In this document: one piece after another, positions 44,482-56,636 of the stretch
Position numbering within the stretch: position 1 is the first letter of the stretch
Layout: each line of letters starts with the position of its first letter
Origin: Rosa chinensis
Taxonomy: Eukaryota > Streptophyta > Magnoliopsida > Rosales > Rosaceae
Direction of reading: 5' to 3'
NCBI RefSeq assembly: GCF_002994745.2
Contig: NC_037089.1
Coordinates: forward strand, 17,280,641 to 17,344,640
DNA: 64,000 nucleotides
Made by a program: the position numbers and the translations under genes
The notes under the pieces: model-generated
Database searches by the model: none
The model's input: the letters and a program-made list of their open reading frames with translations, nothing else
Told to the model about the DNA's origin: nothing

Positions 44482-46612
44482 TGTCACACCCCGAATCCGG
44501 GTCAAATTTTTTTTTAATCCGAGGTGTGAGTAAAAATAAAAATAAACGAATAGAAAAAATAAAATCGACACTTTGATAATGGAATTGACTTCTCATTTCG
44601 GTATAAGGATAAATCCAACTCACGATCACTAAGAGTACTCACTTCCGGAATAATGATCTTACATAAGCAAAACTCCAACTAACTCTAATTGCTTTCGATC
44701 ACTAATCTTCATAGTTCTTGTGTTTAATAACCTGCAAGACTGTTAAGGGGTGAGCTCAACCTGTGGCTCAGGAGGGAGCTATTTCTCTTCACACAAAAGA
44801 TAACCAAACAATCATCATATGGTATGCATGAATGCATGTTCTATTCCCGATAATTCACACAACAGAATAAACTGAGCCTACATGTCCCATACCATGTATT
44901 TTACCATGAAGGTGACTCAGAGTACTCAACTATATGAACTAACCCCCACCCAAAATCAATCCCCATAACCCTCTTTTGCTAGTCATCTTGTCCATGCCCC
45001 TTTCGCCAGTCCCGAATTACCCTTTCAATCCTATACTAATTGCGCATTAACAATGGGCATACCTGGGATCTGGTACCTGCTGAGGTTATGGACTCAACTA
45101 CGCAAAAGATAAATTTCAAACTTTCTTATATCGCTAACATTACACATATCACCATCACCACCCTTATACTTCATATGTACTCAATGGATGATGCATCAAT
45201 TGATAACATATACTTCGCAATGTAATTGCATCAAATATTCATTCATTCCACAACAAACATGTCAAGCAACATATATGCATACAATACAATTGAGTAGAGG
45301 TTCCCAGATCCCCCTACTTGGATTCCAAGCTATTGTATAGATACATGTTCCTGCATAAAAAGTAAATATCCAAGTACAATTCACATTTCCTATGCATAAG
45401 CACATAATTTATTTTAAACACAAAGCTATGATTCTGCCTTAAGAACATACTTCAATATCGAGCTTATGTCTTAAGAAAATGGTACCTAAAATCTCAAGCC
45501 ATTTAGATTTCACTTGAAATGCTAAATAACTAACCAAAAACATCTTGCAGATTTATTGTGAAGGAAAACTTCCGCGAAAAACTGATTTCACAATGACATA
45601 AGTATCTCAAATGAATTCAGTAAATAGCGTCACAAGTTTTGTTAAAAATAGAAGAATCTCTATGTTCAGTTGGTGGTCGACCTAAATAAGTTTGAATACA
45701 GGAAACTATTGAAACGAAATGGAACAAACAGAAACATAATGAAAATTGCAGAATTTCCTGATGCAGACCCTCAACTTCGAAAAATCATAACTTACTATAG
45801 AAAAGTCTTTTTCATGAGATTTCAATTCTGAAATGATCTTTGAGATGTCTACTGAAACTTTCATGAAGACACCAACTTCAAATACGCAGCCGAAATGTAC
45901 AGTTTTTAGTGAAAAGAAAACTGTGTCAAAAACAACAGATTGCAGACCTCTGTTTTTAGCCTCAAACTTAACCAATGAGTCTTTAATGAAATTGTACAAA
46001 ACTATATAGATATCAAGCTTACATTATAAGCTTTCAACACATGCAAATGGTTTCTACAAAGAAGGTCTAGATCAAAGGATATGGTTGCTCAAAGTTAACT
46101 AATGATTATAATGCAGAAACTTGTTCTAGCTTTCTCCAATGCCTACAAACTAATGTTTGAGGTTACTGCTCAGTCTAAGGTTGTTAAACTGATGCATATA
46201 GGTTCTTTGATCACTCTAACCTCTTGTTGTTAAGACAAAATAAGAAATCTAACCCAAAAAGCAACCTAAGAATTACTTAGGACACCCATTCTTAAGGAAC
46301 CAATTCTCTAATCAACTTGATTTGTTTCTATGCTTACATTCTGTTTGAAAATCATTTAGGTTACTAATTGTGCAGAAGCTTAAACCCATTTAGACACGAG
46401 CTAAGCTAAACATAATAACAAGAATAACAATTGGAATAGCTTATAGGATTGAATTCACCTTTGAATCCCATTCAGAATATAAATCAAACTACTCTTGTTA
46501 ATTCCTCCTTCCTTCACTTCAGGTATCTCTCTCACATCTCATGTTTCTCTCTTCTATTTTCTCTTCCAATCCTAATTCTGTTTCTTCTTTCTTTTCCTCT
46601 AATCTCCTCTAT

Positions 46613-46661
<49 letters not shown>

Positions 46662-47483
46662 TTCTTCTTTTCTTTCATGCTCCTAATCTCCTATTCCTCA
46701 CGTCCTTTACTTTCTCTCTTTAGTTTCCTTCCTGTTTCTTTCTTTCTTTCCATTCTACTCCAGCCCTTATCTCTATCTCCCTCACTCTCACGTTAAGTTC
46801 TATTGTACAGTGACTATGAATAAGGTAGATAGCTCCTATTTATACTAGTATGGTTCTTGGCCATCAAGCAAAACAATTATAATAAAATCTGCATATAGAT
46901 GTGTTTGTCCATACCTATCACTTAATGACTTAATCACTAAGCATTCAATAGATATACTTGTACAATCCTATCTCTTAATAGAAACCTTCATCAGAAAGTA
47001 TTGCAGAGATAGGTATGAAATCTCTTATCCCTTTATAACTTAATGACCAAGGTTATATATAAAAACATATAGGAAGAAAATAAGCTTTATTTCTACAATC
47101 TTGGGATATCCATGTGATAGCAGTAGACTAGAAGTTTTAATGATGGATAAATAGAACTTGAGCTATAAATTGAGTGATGCCAACTCAAGCTACTAGCTAG
47201 CTTAGTCTACAGGTTCAACAACACCTATAATTCCTAACTTTGCATAATCACCCAAATAGAATACTTACTCACACTTGGATATGAACAATGACTAATAAGA
47301 GATTCATTGATTGGGTTTATAAGGTCACATCCGAAAATGTTTAAACCAATTGAGTAAAACTAGCTTCCTCACAAGTCTACATGTAATAGGTAATAGACTT
47401 CTCGAACACACACACACACAAAAGCTAGTAAAGAAAATATTATCACATGATCTAATATATAATTAAAATTTCGAGTTGTTACA
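44482..47483 (-). mobile_element. Solo-LTR-like insertion C in the PMD gene, 3.0 kb
   Basis: Starts TGTCACACCCCGAATCCGGG and ends GAGTTGTTACA, with a perfect 5-bp TSD GATTT at 44477-44481 and 47484-47488. The TG...CA ends and 5-bp duplication fit an LTR. The absence of PBS, gag, pol or an internal LTR pair fits a solo LTR, probably of a long-LTR chromovirus. The reverse complement starts TGTAACAACTCG and ends GGGGTGTGACA, so the natural orientation is likely minus. A (CT)n tract is at 46616-46657. Confidence 0.75.
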
Positions 47484-49196
47484 GATTTACTCGCCAATTT
47501 GGCTTTGATCAAGGGGTTCCCTCAAACAGACTCAGTTTTGGCCTTGCAAGAAGGCCCAGCAGGTACTCCTCCAAACAGACACCAACGCTCGCTTTTATAT
47601 TTCGCGTTCCACTTATAATGGGACATGTACCTGGACATATTGTAGGTGGTGGATGAGAGCTTGTGCACCATACCTAGGCAGGTCTGTGTCCAATGTTTAC
47701 TTGACATTGACAAAACGTCAACTTGAGAAAAGAGATGATATATTTGTGATCAAATCCATCAGAGAGTTCTCTTCCAATTTGTGGAAAGAGGTCTTGTTTT
47801 CAGAAGAGGACATAAGTAGGTCAGCCACTTATGACAAGAATCCCCAACCTGCTAAAAGGACAAATAGGTCGGGTGAATATCGGAAAGCATCTTCGAGTAA
47901 TTCTGAAGCTAGGCATTCAAAACGACACAGCAACGAGCGACATGGCATCAAAGAAACTGCCAGAGCACCATTTCAAAATAGTGGAGCAGCAAAGACTCTC
48001 AAGTGTGCTCAATTTGAGAGATACGATGGTTATGAAGATGGCAGAATTGACGATACTACTTTTCCTCAGGATGATTTTGTTTAGGACAGAGATGTTGCCC
48101 CCTGTGATGGTGACAAAATCACTACTCCAAGGTTGAAATCAGTAATATCGCGAGTTATAGAATCAAATGATTCAGAAGTGGAGACACAGCTAAAGGACTT
48201 GGAACAAAGTCAAGGAGACCACTTGAGTCGGAGCTAGAAAATTTGGAACCAAAATCAATTTGCTCAACGTCTAAAGAATGTGATGTAGGGGTGCTAGTAG
48301 AGAGCCCAGTGCTGGAGCCAAATGAATCTGAACCAAACCCGCAGCAATCAGAGCCTAGGTTGAAAGATTCCAAAATCCAAGCTGAAGATGTCCATGACTC
48401 TGTTAGTAGAGCCACTGATAGGTTCGATCGCCTCTGAGCATATTGATGAAGGTATTAACTCACTTACTGAGACTACATCGACTCCGCATGAAATTTTTGG
48501 TGAAGGATTGAATAAACTCTGGATGGATTTTATTATCGCCGAGATACAGTAGATCCTAGACAAATTGAACTCGTCTCAATCATTTGGGGCAATTCTTGAT
48601 TGCCAGGACGAAGTTTCAAAAACACTTGATGTGTTGGAGTTGATGTTCAAAACCCTCGGCTCTGGTAAGGATAGATTTGAGTGGTTTACTGCAAAAGTTT
48701 ATCTAACCTTTGACTTGGCAGCTCAGCTTTCTCAAGACATGAGCATTATTGAGAAAGATTATGGATTGGACATTAAGCACATCAATGAGTTAATTCAAAA
48801 CCATAAAAAGTGTCGAGATGCTAAGAAAGTCCTTGATTCAGAATTATTGAGCCTTAATCAGGAACTTGAAAGTTTAAAGGCCACCGAACGAAGTATTATT
48901 GAGGTAGAAGAGAAAGCTCAACGGCTGCCACTATGCCAAAAAAGCTATCAGACGACAGAGGAGATCTGTCGTCTGATTAAATTTTTTTTTGTTGTCTAGT
49001 ACGGTACCGTCTCTTGGGGGTATCAGACGACAGAAGGTTTTCAAGTCGTCTGTTGTCTGATTAAACCAAGAACTTGTTTTCAATGTATACAAATGACAAT
49101 TATTTGTTGTTTGTAATGCATTACAATAACAGTTTGTTGTTATTTGTTTTGTATTCTAATAATAGTTATCTATTGGTAAAATTGCCAACACAAGAC

Positions 49197-49327
49197 AGTT
49201 ATATGTTGTTGTACCTACTAACATAAGACATTATTTGTTGTTGTATATTCATTTAAGCGACAGTTATATGTTGTTATACCTACTAACATAAGACATTTAT
49301 TTGTTGTTGTATATTCATTTAAGCGAC
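49197..49327. repeat. 65-bp tandem duplication in CACTA-3
   Basis: Two adjacent units (49197-49261 and 49262-49327), each running from AGTTATATGTTGTT to TTCATTTAAGCGAC, with two differences and one extra T. Confidence 0.85.
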
Positions 49328-50050
49328 AGTTAAATATCGTTTGAATATATTTATAACTATAGATTTTTGGTTATCGCTGTTGATAATATATTTCTAAGAC
49401 TACAATTTTGTGTTGTTGTTTTTGTTTTGAGTCAACAAAAGTTTATATATCTCTGTCTTTGTTTTCATTTTAAGACTACAATTTTCTGTTGTTTGAGTAG
49501 GAAAATAACAATAGATTTTTCCTGAATTCTGTTGTTCTTAAGTCTCTTCAACAACATATTTTTGCTTTGATTTAGCATGTAATCTGAAAACTACACAATG
49601 CCATATATTCATCAAATCTGGAATCCAAGTACAAAAATACCAATATTCAATCTGTCATTGCATCAAAAGTACATACATCCATAATTATACTAATCCTAAG
49701 CAACTAAGTAGCAGAAGCTTTTACTTTAGCCAATAATGTAACAATTCTGATTCTTCAAGCGGATCACGAAATGAAGAAAAAGTAGGGCAAATCCTTCTGA
49801 TATAGCAGCAGCTAGATTAGGCCTCAAAGTTTTGAAGAGAAGACGGCTAGTGTACCATATAATTCTAGCAATCTGCATAGACAACAAAGAGACAGAAATT
49901 CTAACGATGACCTGATTAACAGCTGGGAAATATTTAATATAGACAAACCATTGCTTAACATATGAAACATGTATAAACTCTCAACTAGATTCCACCTTGA
50001 AAAGGTCTGGGACCAATGCGCGGCAGAAATTCACCTCCAGGTAGGTAGAC

Positions 50051-52602
50051 TGTAACGTCCCGTATCTCAATTACCCGTTTACTAGTCATTTGGACGGTAA
50101 ACGACTTTTATTTTCACTTTTACTATCGTTTCAATACGTTTAGTGGCCCTAAAAGTCGACTTTTTGTTCGGGTCAAAATTTGAGAAAATTTCCTTCATGA
50201 AAGTTGTTGGGGACGTTAAACCGAGCGCGTGCATATGTAGTGCGTAAAAATCGGAGTTCGTATGCGAAAGTTATGAGTGAAATAAGGAAGTTACTGTTCA
50301 TGGTAAATTTATATATATTGAAATTTTACTGTGGTAGGTTTCCAAAACCGGAAACCCACCCTTTCTCTCTCTTTCCCCCGATCTCTCCCTCTTTCCCTTT
50401 CGGCCTCTATCTTCCTCCTCTCAATTCCCGGCCGTCCGGCCATCACCCGGCAGAAAGCCGGCCACCACAGGGTCGCCTCCTCCCCCTGGTCACGCTGGTG
50501 CCCTTAGTTTTCGACGATTTGGCCGGAAAAGCTCGGATCGAAGCAAGGTTTGCTCCGGTTGCAGTTTTGGGGTTTCGCCGATTTCCGGCCATTCCGGCCA
50601 CCTCCGGCCACCAGGTTAGCATCGAAGGTTCGGTTTTTGATGGTGATCATTTCCCCTAAGGTAGTTCAATCCAATTTGCAGTGTAGATATCGAATTGACA
50701 ATTTTCCTTTTTTAGGGTTCTTGAAGTTTCGGGCTTTTCTTCACCGGCTTGATTCGACCACTTCGAGGTAAAATTAGAGTGTGTTGTAGTTGAGAAAAAG
50801 ATTGGGCGTGTTGAGTAGTCGTTGCTGTTGAAATTTGGTGGCCATCGGAGGTGGTGGCCGTCGTTGCGTGGGCCCCACGCGCCGTCACTGTGGGTTGCGC
50901 GTGGAGGCGCGTAGGGGTGCTTTTTAATTTCAATTTTTAGCTTATTAAATTCTATAATTGTTGTAGAGGTTAAATATGTGATTTTGGTTAATTTTGGGAG
51001 AAGTTTGACATGGATTATGAATTTCCGAAGTTTGGGAGTTTCGGTTGTTGAATTGTGGGAATCCGACCTTCGGATTTCCCTTGTGCCGATATGGAATACA
51101 CCAATCGACGGATGGATATTAATGGTGAAGTTTGATTGGGTGTGGAAGAGGATTGGAGAAGTTGAGGTTATGGGTTTTGAGATTAATTATTGATTATCGT
51201 AAATATTTAGCAAATTGTTGTTTACGGATTATAATTGTGTACAGGACGTGATACCGACCTATCGCTCGACGAGGATCCTTACGCTTGGATACCACGTTAG
51301 CCATATATCGTGAGTGGACTTTTGTTTTTAAGTAATTGATGCATGCATTATTTTAAAAAAATATGCTCTATTTATTCACCAATTTACGTTTCGGGTATGA
51401 GATTATAAATTGATTTCGTATTATCTCATATTAATACTTTGATTATTGATTCGTTTCCGAAATTGCTTTTGAGTTATAATCTTAATGGTGAAATTATCTT
51501 ATTTCCGAGGTGATTTATGGAATTATTCTCTAATTATATTTTATTTCGATTTGAGACTTTTAAAGGAGTTTCAAAATGGGATTTCGATGGAGTTGTATTT
51601 CCTCTTTTTATATCGACTTCGGTTTTGGCATTGAGAATGCCTTGTTGTTGATTTTGGAAATGGATTTTGTTCCGGTTTACGAATAATATTATTTTTGCCT
51701 ATTTATTTTGAATTTGAGATGATCTTGGCTTGCGGGGTCACGTCTTTATACACTTGGATTCTTATTTCGTGAGATATGTGGGGAAACTATACAGATTTTT
51801 TGGCTCTCTACGATCTTCTTCCTCACCATACGCGGGTCATGTGAATAGGTCTCCTCCTCACTTACTTTGTGTTTGTGAGTGGCAGTGAGGTAGCTTTCTC
51901 CTCCTCACGTGGGTGGTAGTCAAGGTGATATTCTCCTCCTCACACAATCTATGTGTGAATGGAAGTTGAGGTTATTAGTTCTCCTCCTCGCACAATCTAT
52001 GTGTGAGTGGCAGTCGAGGGTAGGTTGAGCCTGAGGGGCTCCATTCCCGTATGGTGAACCCATTTTCCCCATGTTCTTTTGTTGTTGTTCTTGACTAGCG
52101 GGGCTAGTCGGTCTTTTCTTAATTATTGCATGCATCGGAAGTTTTTAGAGAAATAAATGTGGGAAAGTATAAAATCCCTTTATTTGAAATTGTTTATTTT
52201 TGTCCACTCACGCTAATGTTTTTATATACTTTTCCCTGGGCCCTTCGGTTTCAAATGCCCAGTTCGCAGTGTAGCTGTTCGGCTTTGGGAGTTGAGGCTT
52301 AGCACCACCGCTGTCATCTATCCCTCGTATGTTACTTGCTAACCTACTATGTGTATCATTGTTCTTTTGGTGTTAGACTGCTCTGATGACCTTGAGATTT
52401 TGTATTAATATTGTAACCTCTGACTTGGTTGTAATTTGAGTTAATTGGATAATTTGTTTTGAAGTGAAATTGAAATGCTACAGGTTTTGGGTTACCCATT
52501 TTTAAGGGAGGTTATGCCGAAATTTTTGGTAAACCTTCTTTAAAGGTGGGTCCCGCAGGGCCACTTCGGGTTCCAGGGTGGAATCCGGGGCGGACCCTGT
52601 CA
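50051..52602 (+). mobile_element. Solo-LTR-like insertion D1 inside CACTA-3, 2.6 kb
   Basis: Starts TGTAACGTCCCGTATC and ends GGGGCGGACCCTGTCA, with a perfect TSD TAGAC at 50046-50050 and 52603-52607. It has no gag/pol or internal LTR pair. A homologous insert in opposite orientation lies at 58490-60636, which supports one LTR family. CT-rich and GGCCGG-rich sequence at 50360-50620 looks like a transcribed leader. A CTCCTCCTCAC repeat is at 51850-51990. Confidence 0.85.
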
Positions 52603-53400
52603 TAGACCATCCATGAATCATATCTGGCACAAGGAATTGTCTCACCCAATGCATCCAGAACTTTGAAATGATTGCAATGTTATTGGACTCATCTATTTGG
52701 AGAACCCATGAGTATTTATCTAAATTACCACACTCTAAGGTCAGGATAAGCAATTAACTCATTTGCCACTTTTGAACACCAAAGAGCTAAAGCCAATAGT
52801 CTTGTATCTCCAAAAGAGTTCATATTTGAAGAAGCAATAATTAAATTACTTATTATTATAGGCGGTCTTAAGTAGATAAGAAACAACCTAGTAATTCTGT
52901 GTTACCAAAATACCACCATGGTTTAATCAAAGGGGAAATGTCAAGGGCATTGATTATATATCAGATTGATGAACTGTAAACATGTCAAACTTATTCCACA
53001 ATGATTTTGAGTTTGACATAGCACTTTATACTGTTTTTATCCATTTTGGTCATGCTGCAAGCTTGATCAATGGATCGATGGCAAGAAACTGAAATATAAT
53101 CTCGAGTAATACTTGAGTAACACTAAAAGTAGGTCCATAAAATCATGACTTAAAAGTAAGAAAAGAAAAATGTAAGAACAAGTTACTTGTCCAAGAGGAT
53201 TGGCCTAAGGGCCTTTTAATTGAAAACCAGAGAACAAAGATGGGCCGGAGTCAAATTGAAATCCTTTAATCTCAAATGAATGAGCAGCACCGCCAGGTAG
53301 ATCATGACTCTCTAAGACAAGAACATCTTGTTGGTACCTAGCTAATAGCCCAGCACAACACAATCCACATTTACCTGTCATTCAGCCATGAGATTAAAAC

Positions 53401-53789
53401 TGCTTTGCTCACCAAGCTAGAATCATAACAATCAAAAGGAAGTAGTTGGTTCTGTGACTGCAAAAGCACAAACTGTTTTCATCAAACACAATAAATTAAA
53501 AGCAAATCAAAAACTACAATTGATCACTTAAAACATATATAAATTCATCGATATAAATGGAGGCATGTGTGTGTGTGTGTATATATATAATGATACATGG
53601 ATAAGTAGTCATTGCTATCCATATATGCTTTGCTCACCAAGCTAGAATCATAACAATCAAATGGAAGTAGTTGGTTCTGTGACTGCAAAAGCACAAACTG
53701 TTTTCATCAAACACAATAAATTAAAAGCAAATCAAAAACTACAATTGATCACTTCAAACAGATATAAATTCATCGATATAAATGGAGGC

Positions 53790-53835
<46 letters not shown>

Positions 53836-53867
53836 ATACATGGATAAGTAGTCATTGCTATCCATAT
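53401..53867. repeat. 225-bp direct tandem duplication in CACTA-3
   Basis: 53401-53625 and 53626-53867 are near-identical, starting TGCTTTGCTCACCAAGC and ending GTCATTGCTATCCATAT. They differ mainly in the microsatellite: GT plus short AT in the first, a long AT tract (about 53793-53830) in the second. Confidence 0.92.
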
Positions 53868-54542
53868 GCAGTTCAGCTTCTGATCTGCTGACCATATCAA
53901 TCAACATTACAACACCAAAATATCAAATACAAGCTTTACTTATATCTGTAATATCGATCACAAGGTAAACAAGGGAAATTGGGCTACTTAAGACTTAGAA
54001 ATTCATGTTCCAATGAATCTGATGACTTCAATAGTACCTCATAATCAGTGATGACTAGGTTGTGTATCTTGCAGATACACGATACTCTATGGAGGTTTTC
54101 CTATGAGCGTCTAGCATGGAGTTTCATGTATAGTCTCATAGTAAGTGTACAAACTTACTCCACCACAAATTTAGAAACAAAATAAGAGCAACCAACAATA
54201 CCTTTGGGTGAAATAGAGCAGTGAAGGAGAACACCAGCCAAAATTGTAACTACAAAAGAGCAGAAATAAAAAGGGAAATGAACTTCACAAGGTAATACTC
54301 TTATTCTAGCTTTCCCAAAACCAATACGTATATACCACTGCTCACATACTCTTGTAAATATCATTACTTTAAACCTCTAATAAATCATTCATATAGGACT
54401 TTAGTTATCAAATAAAAACTTTGAATAACAAGTTACATAAATTTTTCCCAAAACCTTCTACACAAATGCTGAGCGTAAAATCTTTTGCACAAAGAATGAG
54501 TGTAAAATCTTTCATAAACAATTGTTATACTGACATACCAGA

Positions 54543-55075
54543 TTGAGAGTGCATGAAATGCCATGCTTTTCGAGGCTGATTCCACCACTGGCCAAGCTCC
54601 CTGCAATTATGTCACTAAATGTAACAATGCTAGGTGAGAAAGTCTATGTTCTTTTAAATAAATCTTAAACTATTTTCTAAGTACTTAACAATAGCCATCA
54701 TATAACAAAGTAATAATCACTGCAGCAAAGTAAAGCAAACACAAACAAAAAATGACATCTCTGTCCCAACACAAAAATGTTTCAAGTTCCCTAATGTTTT
54801 TCAAAGCACAAGATTTATATAGAACCATAAACAGAAGCAAAGAACTTACATGCTCTTAATATCAGGATTTCCTCCATTTGATTCCCCTTCACCTATTACA
54901 TCCCTAGTTCCCTACCATTAGAAAAAAAAAACACAGATATAACAATGCAACACGAATTACATTACACAAAATAAGATGATTTATAATATAGAGATAAGAA
55001 AGTTCACCTAATTTATACCCACTTGATGAGTAAAGAAGGACCATACAGATCCATGCCTACTAAACCTGAAACAAG
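54543..55075 (-). pseudogene. Unassigned captured exons in CACTA-3
   Basis: Minus-strand blocks with splice borders: one from a TTTCAG acceptor near 55070, one at about 54845-54910 (GTRDVIGEGESNGGNPDIK, ending at GTAAGT), and one at about 54545-54602 (TGCAG acceptor, ending before GTATGT, reading ELGQWWNQPRKAWHF in one frame). They look like exons of an intron-rich host gene but I cannot name it. Confidence 0.35.
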
Positions 55076-55399
55076 GTTTAAAAATATGTACCGAAGTAAA
55101 CACATGGTCTCTAAAGAAAAACTTAATTCAAAACCATACTACATATATGAAAGTTTCCAGAAACATTTCTGTTAAAAAAACAATACTAAATCAAGTCCAA
55201 ATTCCAAATGCTATACACAGAAACTCAAAGACATGAATCAAGCAATTCATTACCAACAAAACCTATGTTCATGAATTAAATCTCTACTGCCTTCTCTTTC
55301 CAACAAGAAGGAAGCTTCTCACATGCATTAAACCAATAAATCATGACAACAATCAAAACCCAAATAAGATTCTATTGTCAAAGTAAAAAATAATACCTG

Positions 55400-55452
55400 C
55401 AAATAGAGCTGTACCAGCCATCCAAACAATAGCATTATGAAGAGGACATCCC
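55400..55452 (-). pseudogene. Captured exon resembling glycerol kinase (FGGY family) in CACTA-3
   Basis: On the minus strand an AATTGTAG acceptor is followed by a reading WGCPLHNAIVWMAGTALFA and then a GTATTA donor. PLHNAIVWM resembles the conserved block of plant glycerol kinases (typically followed by D-x-R-T, here A-G-T). The match is short, so the assignment is tentative; another FGGY kinase is possible. Confidence 0.4.
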
Positions 55453-55540
55453 CATGCTACAATTAAAATACACAAAACTCATTTACAACTCCGAACTCTG
55501 CAAGTCGATGACAGTTAGATTCAAGAAGATGCACAACTTA

Positions 55541-55668
55541 CAATGACGGTATCATTGAATGAGGCAAAGATGTGAGCAACACCAAAAACGTACATACTCT
55601 CCATCACGGACAGCAGGTCCAAGAGAGACATTCTCCCTCTTGGGCTCTTTGAGCTTCCTCCTTGAACT
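55541..55668 (-). pseudogene. RPS14: Captured 40S ribosomal protein S14 (uS11) fragment in CACTA-3
   Basis: On the minus strand, TTTATAG acceptor then RRKLKEPKRENVSLGPAVRD, and after a one- or two-base indel VFGVAHIFASFNDTVI, ending at a GTAAGT donor. Plant cytosolic RPS14 begins with a closely similar RRK-x-REPKEE-x-V-LGPAVR-G and VFGVAHIFASFNDT. The protein binds 18S rRNA at the 40S platform. Frameshifted and cut off, so non-functional. Confidence 0.8.
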
Positions 55669-55675
55669 ATAAACA

Positions 55676-56636
55676 CAATCCAATAGACAAATTGCAATAA
55701 TTAGCAATCATGAAGAACCCACAATTAAAATACTACATATATAAGCAGTAGATTCCTTTTAAATTCGGTAACAGAACATACAAACTACCAAAGCTTATTG
55801 CACTACTAGTTCGCAGAGAAACTAAGAGTGCATAAATCCAAGTACCACATAGTAAACAAAATCTAAAAATCTTAACAGTTAACAGTATAGTTCAATTCCA
55901 TTCCAATCTGACTACTAAAGATGAAAACTATGTATAAAGCGAGAGTTGATTGAACTGTGTTATTTGGTTGGCGAGAAACTAGTGGGAATTTTCGATTGGC
56001 ATATTTTGTAATCAACTTCTTGCCAACAATCACAGATGGTATTCAGATGGAAAAACTAACAAATCACGTCTAGAAATGAATTAAGTAGACGAACTGAGAG
56101 CAGAGAGAGAAGCTTACCATAACTGCGATGACGAAGTGCAGCACGCGACCAAAAGCGAGAGGCTTCGACTACCTTCGACTACCTCTCTTTGGCCGGAATC
56201 GGAGTAAGAAGAGTTCGACAAGTAGGGGAGGTGGTCCGACAAGGGTTTGGTTTGAAGACAGATCTGGGTTTTTGAGCAGAGAAGGCATGAGAGAATGAGT
56301 GGATGATAGGGAGAGAGAAAGTGGATCAGGTGGACTCTTTCCCCTCAGAAACCAAAAGAACCCCAAAACCAGGCAAACCCCAAAACTAGAAGAACCCTAA
56401 ACGCCCAAATTGAAAAACCACCGTCTCCTTCCGAGGACTGGATCTGAATGGAGGGTTGAGCGAGAAGAGGAAAAGGCAGAGGCACCGTAGGGATGAGGCT
56501 GGTTGCAGTGGTCTGTTGGGGAAGTTGTTGGTTTTTGAAGGTTTGAGAAAGCAAAAGAAAGAGATAGAGACAGAGAGAGAGAGAGAATGGGATCGACTAC
56601 AATCGTTAGGAGAGAAAGAAAAAGGGAGAGTTAACA
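55676..56636. other. CACTA-3 right interior
   Basis: AT-rich to about 56100, then a GA/CT-rich stretch (56100-56630) that looks like a 5' leader read on the minus strand: CT-rich with overlapping Ser/Leu/Pro-rich open frames. It may be the leader of the captured transcript. No recognised domain. Confidence 0.35.

Noticed and set aside
46449..46796. 115-residue Ser/Leu-rich open frame
   Set aside because: Made by a (CT)n microsatellite inside the solo-LTR-like insert C.
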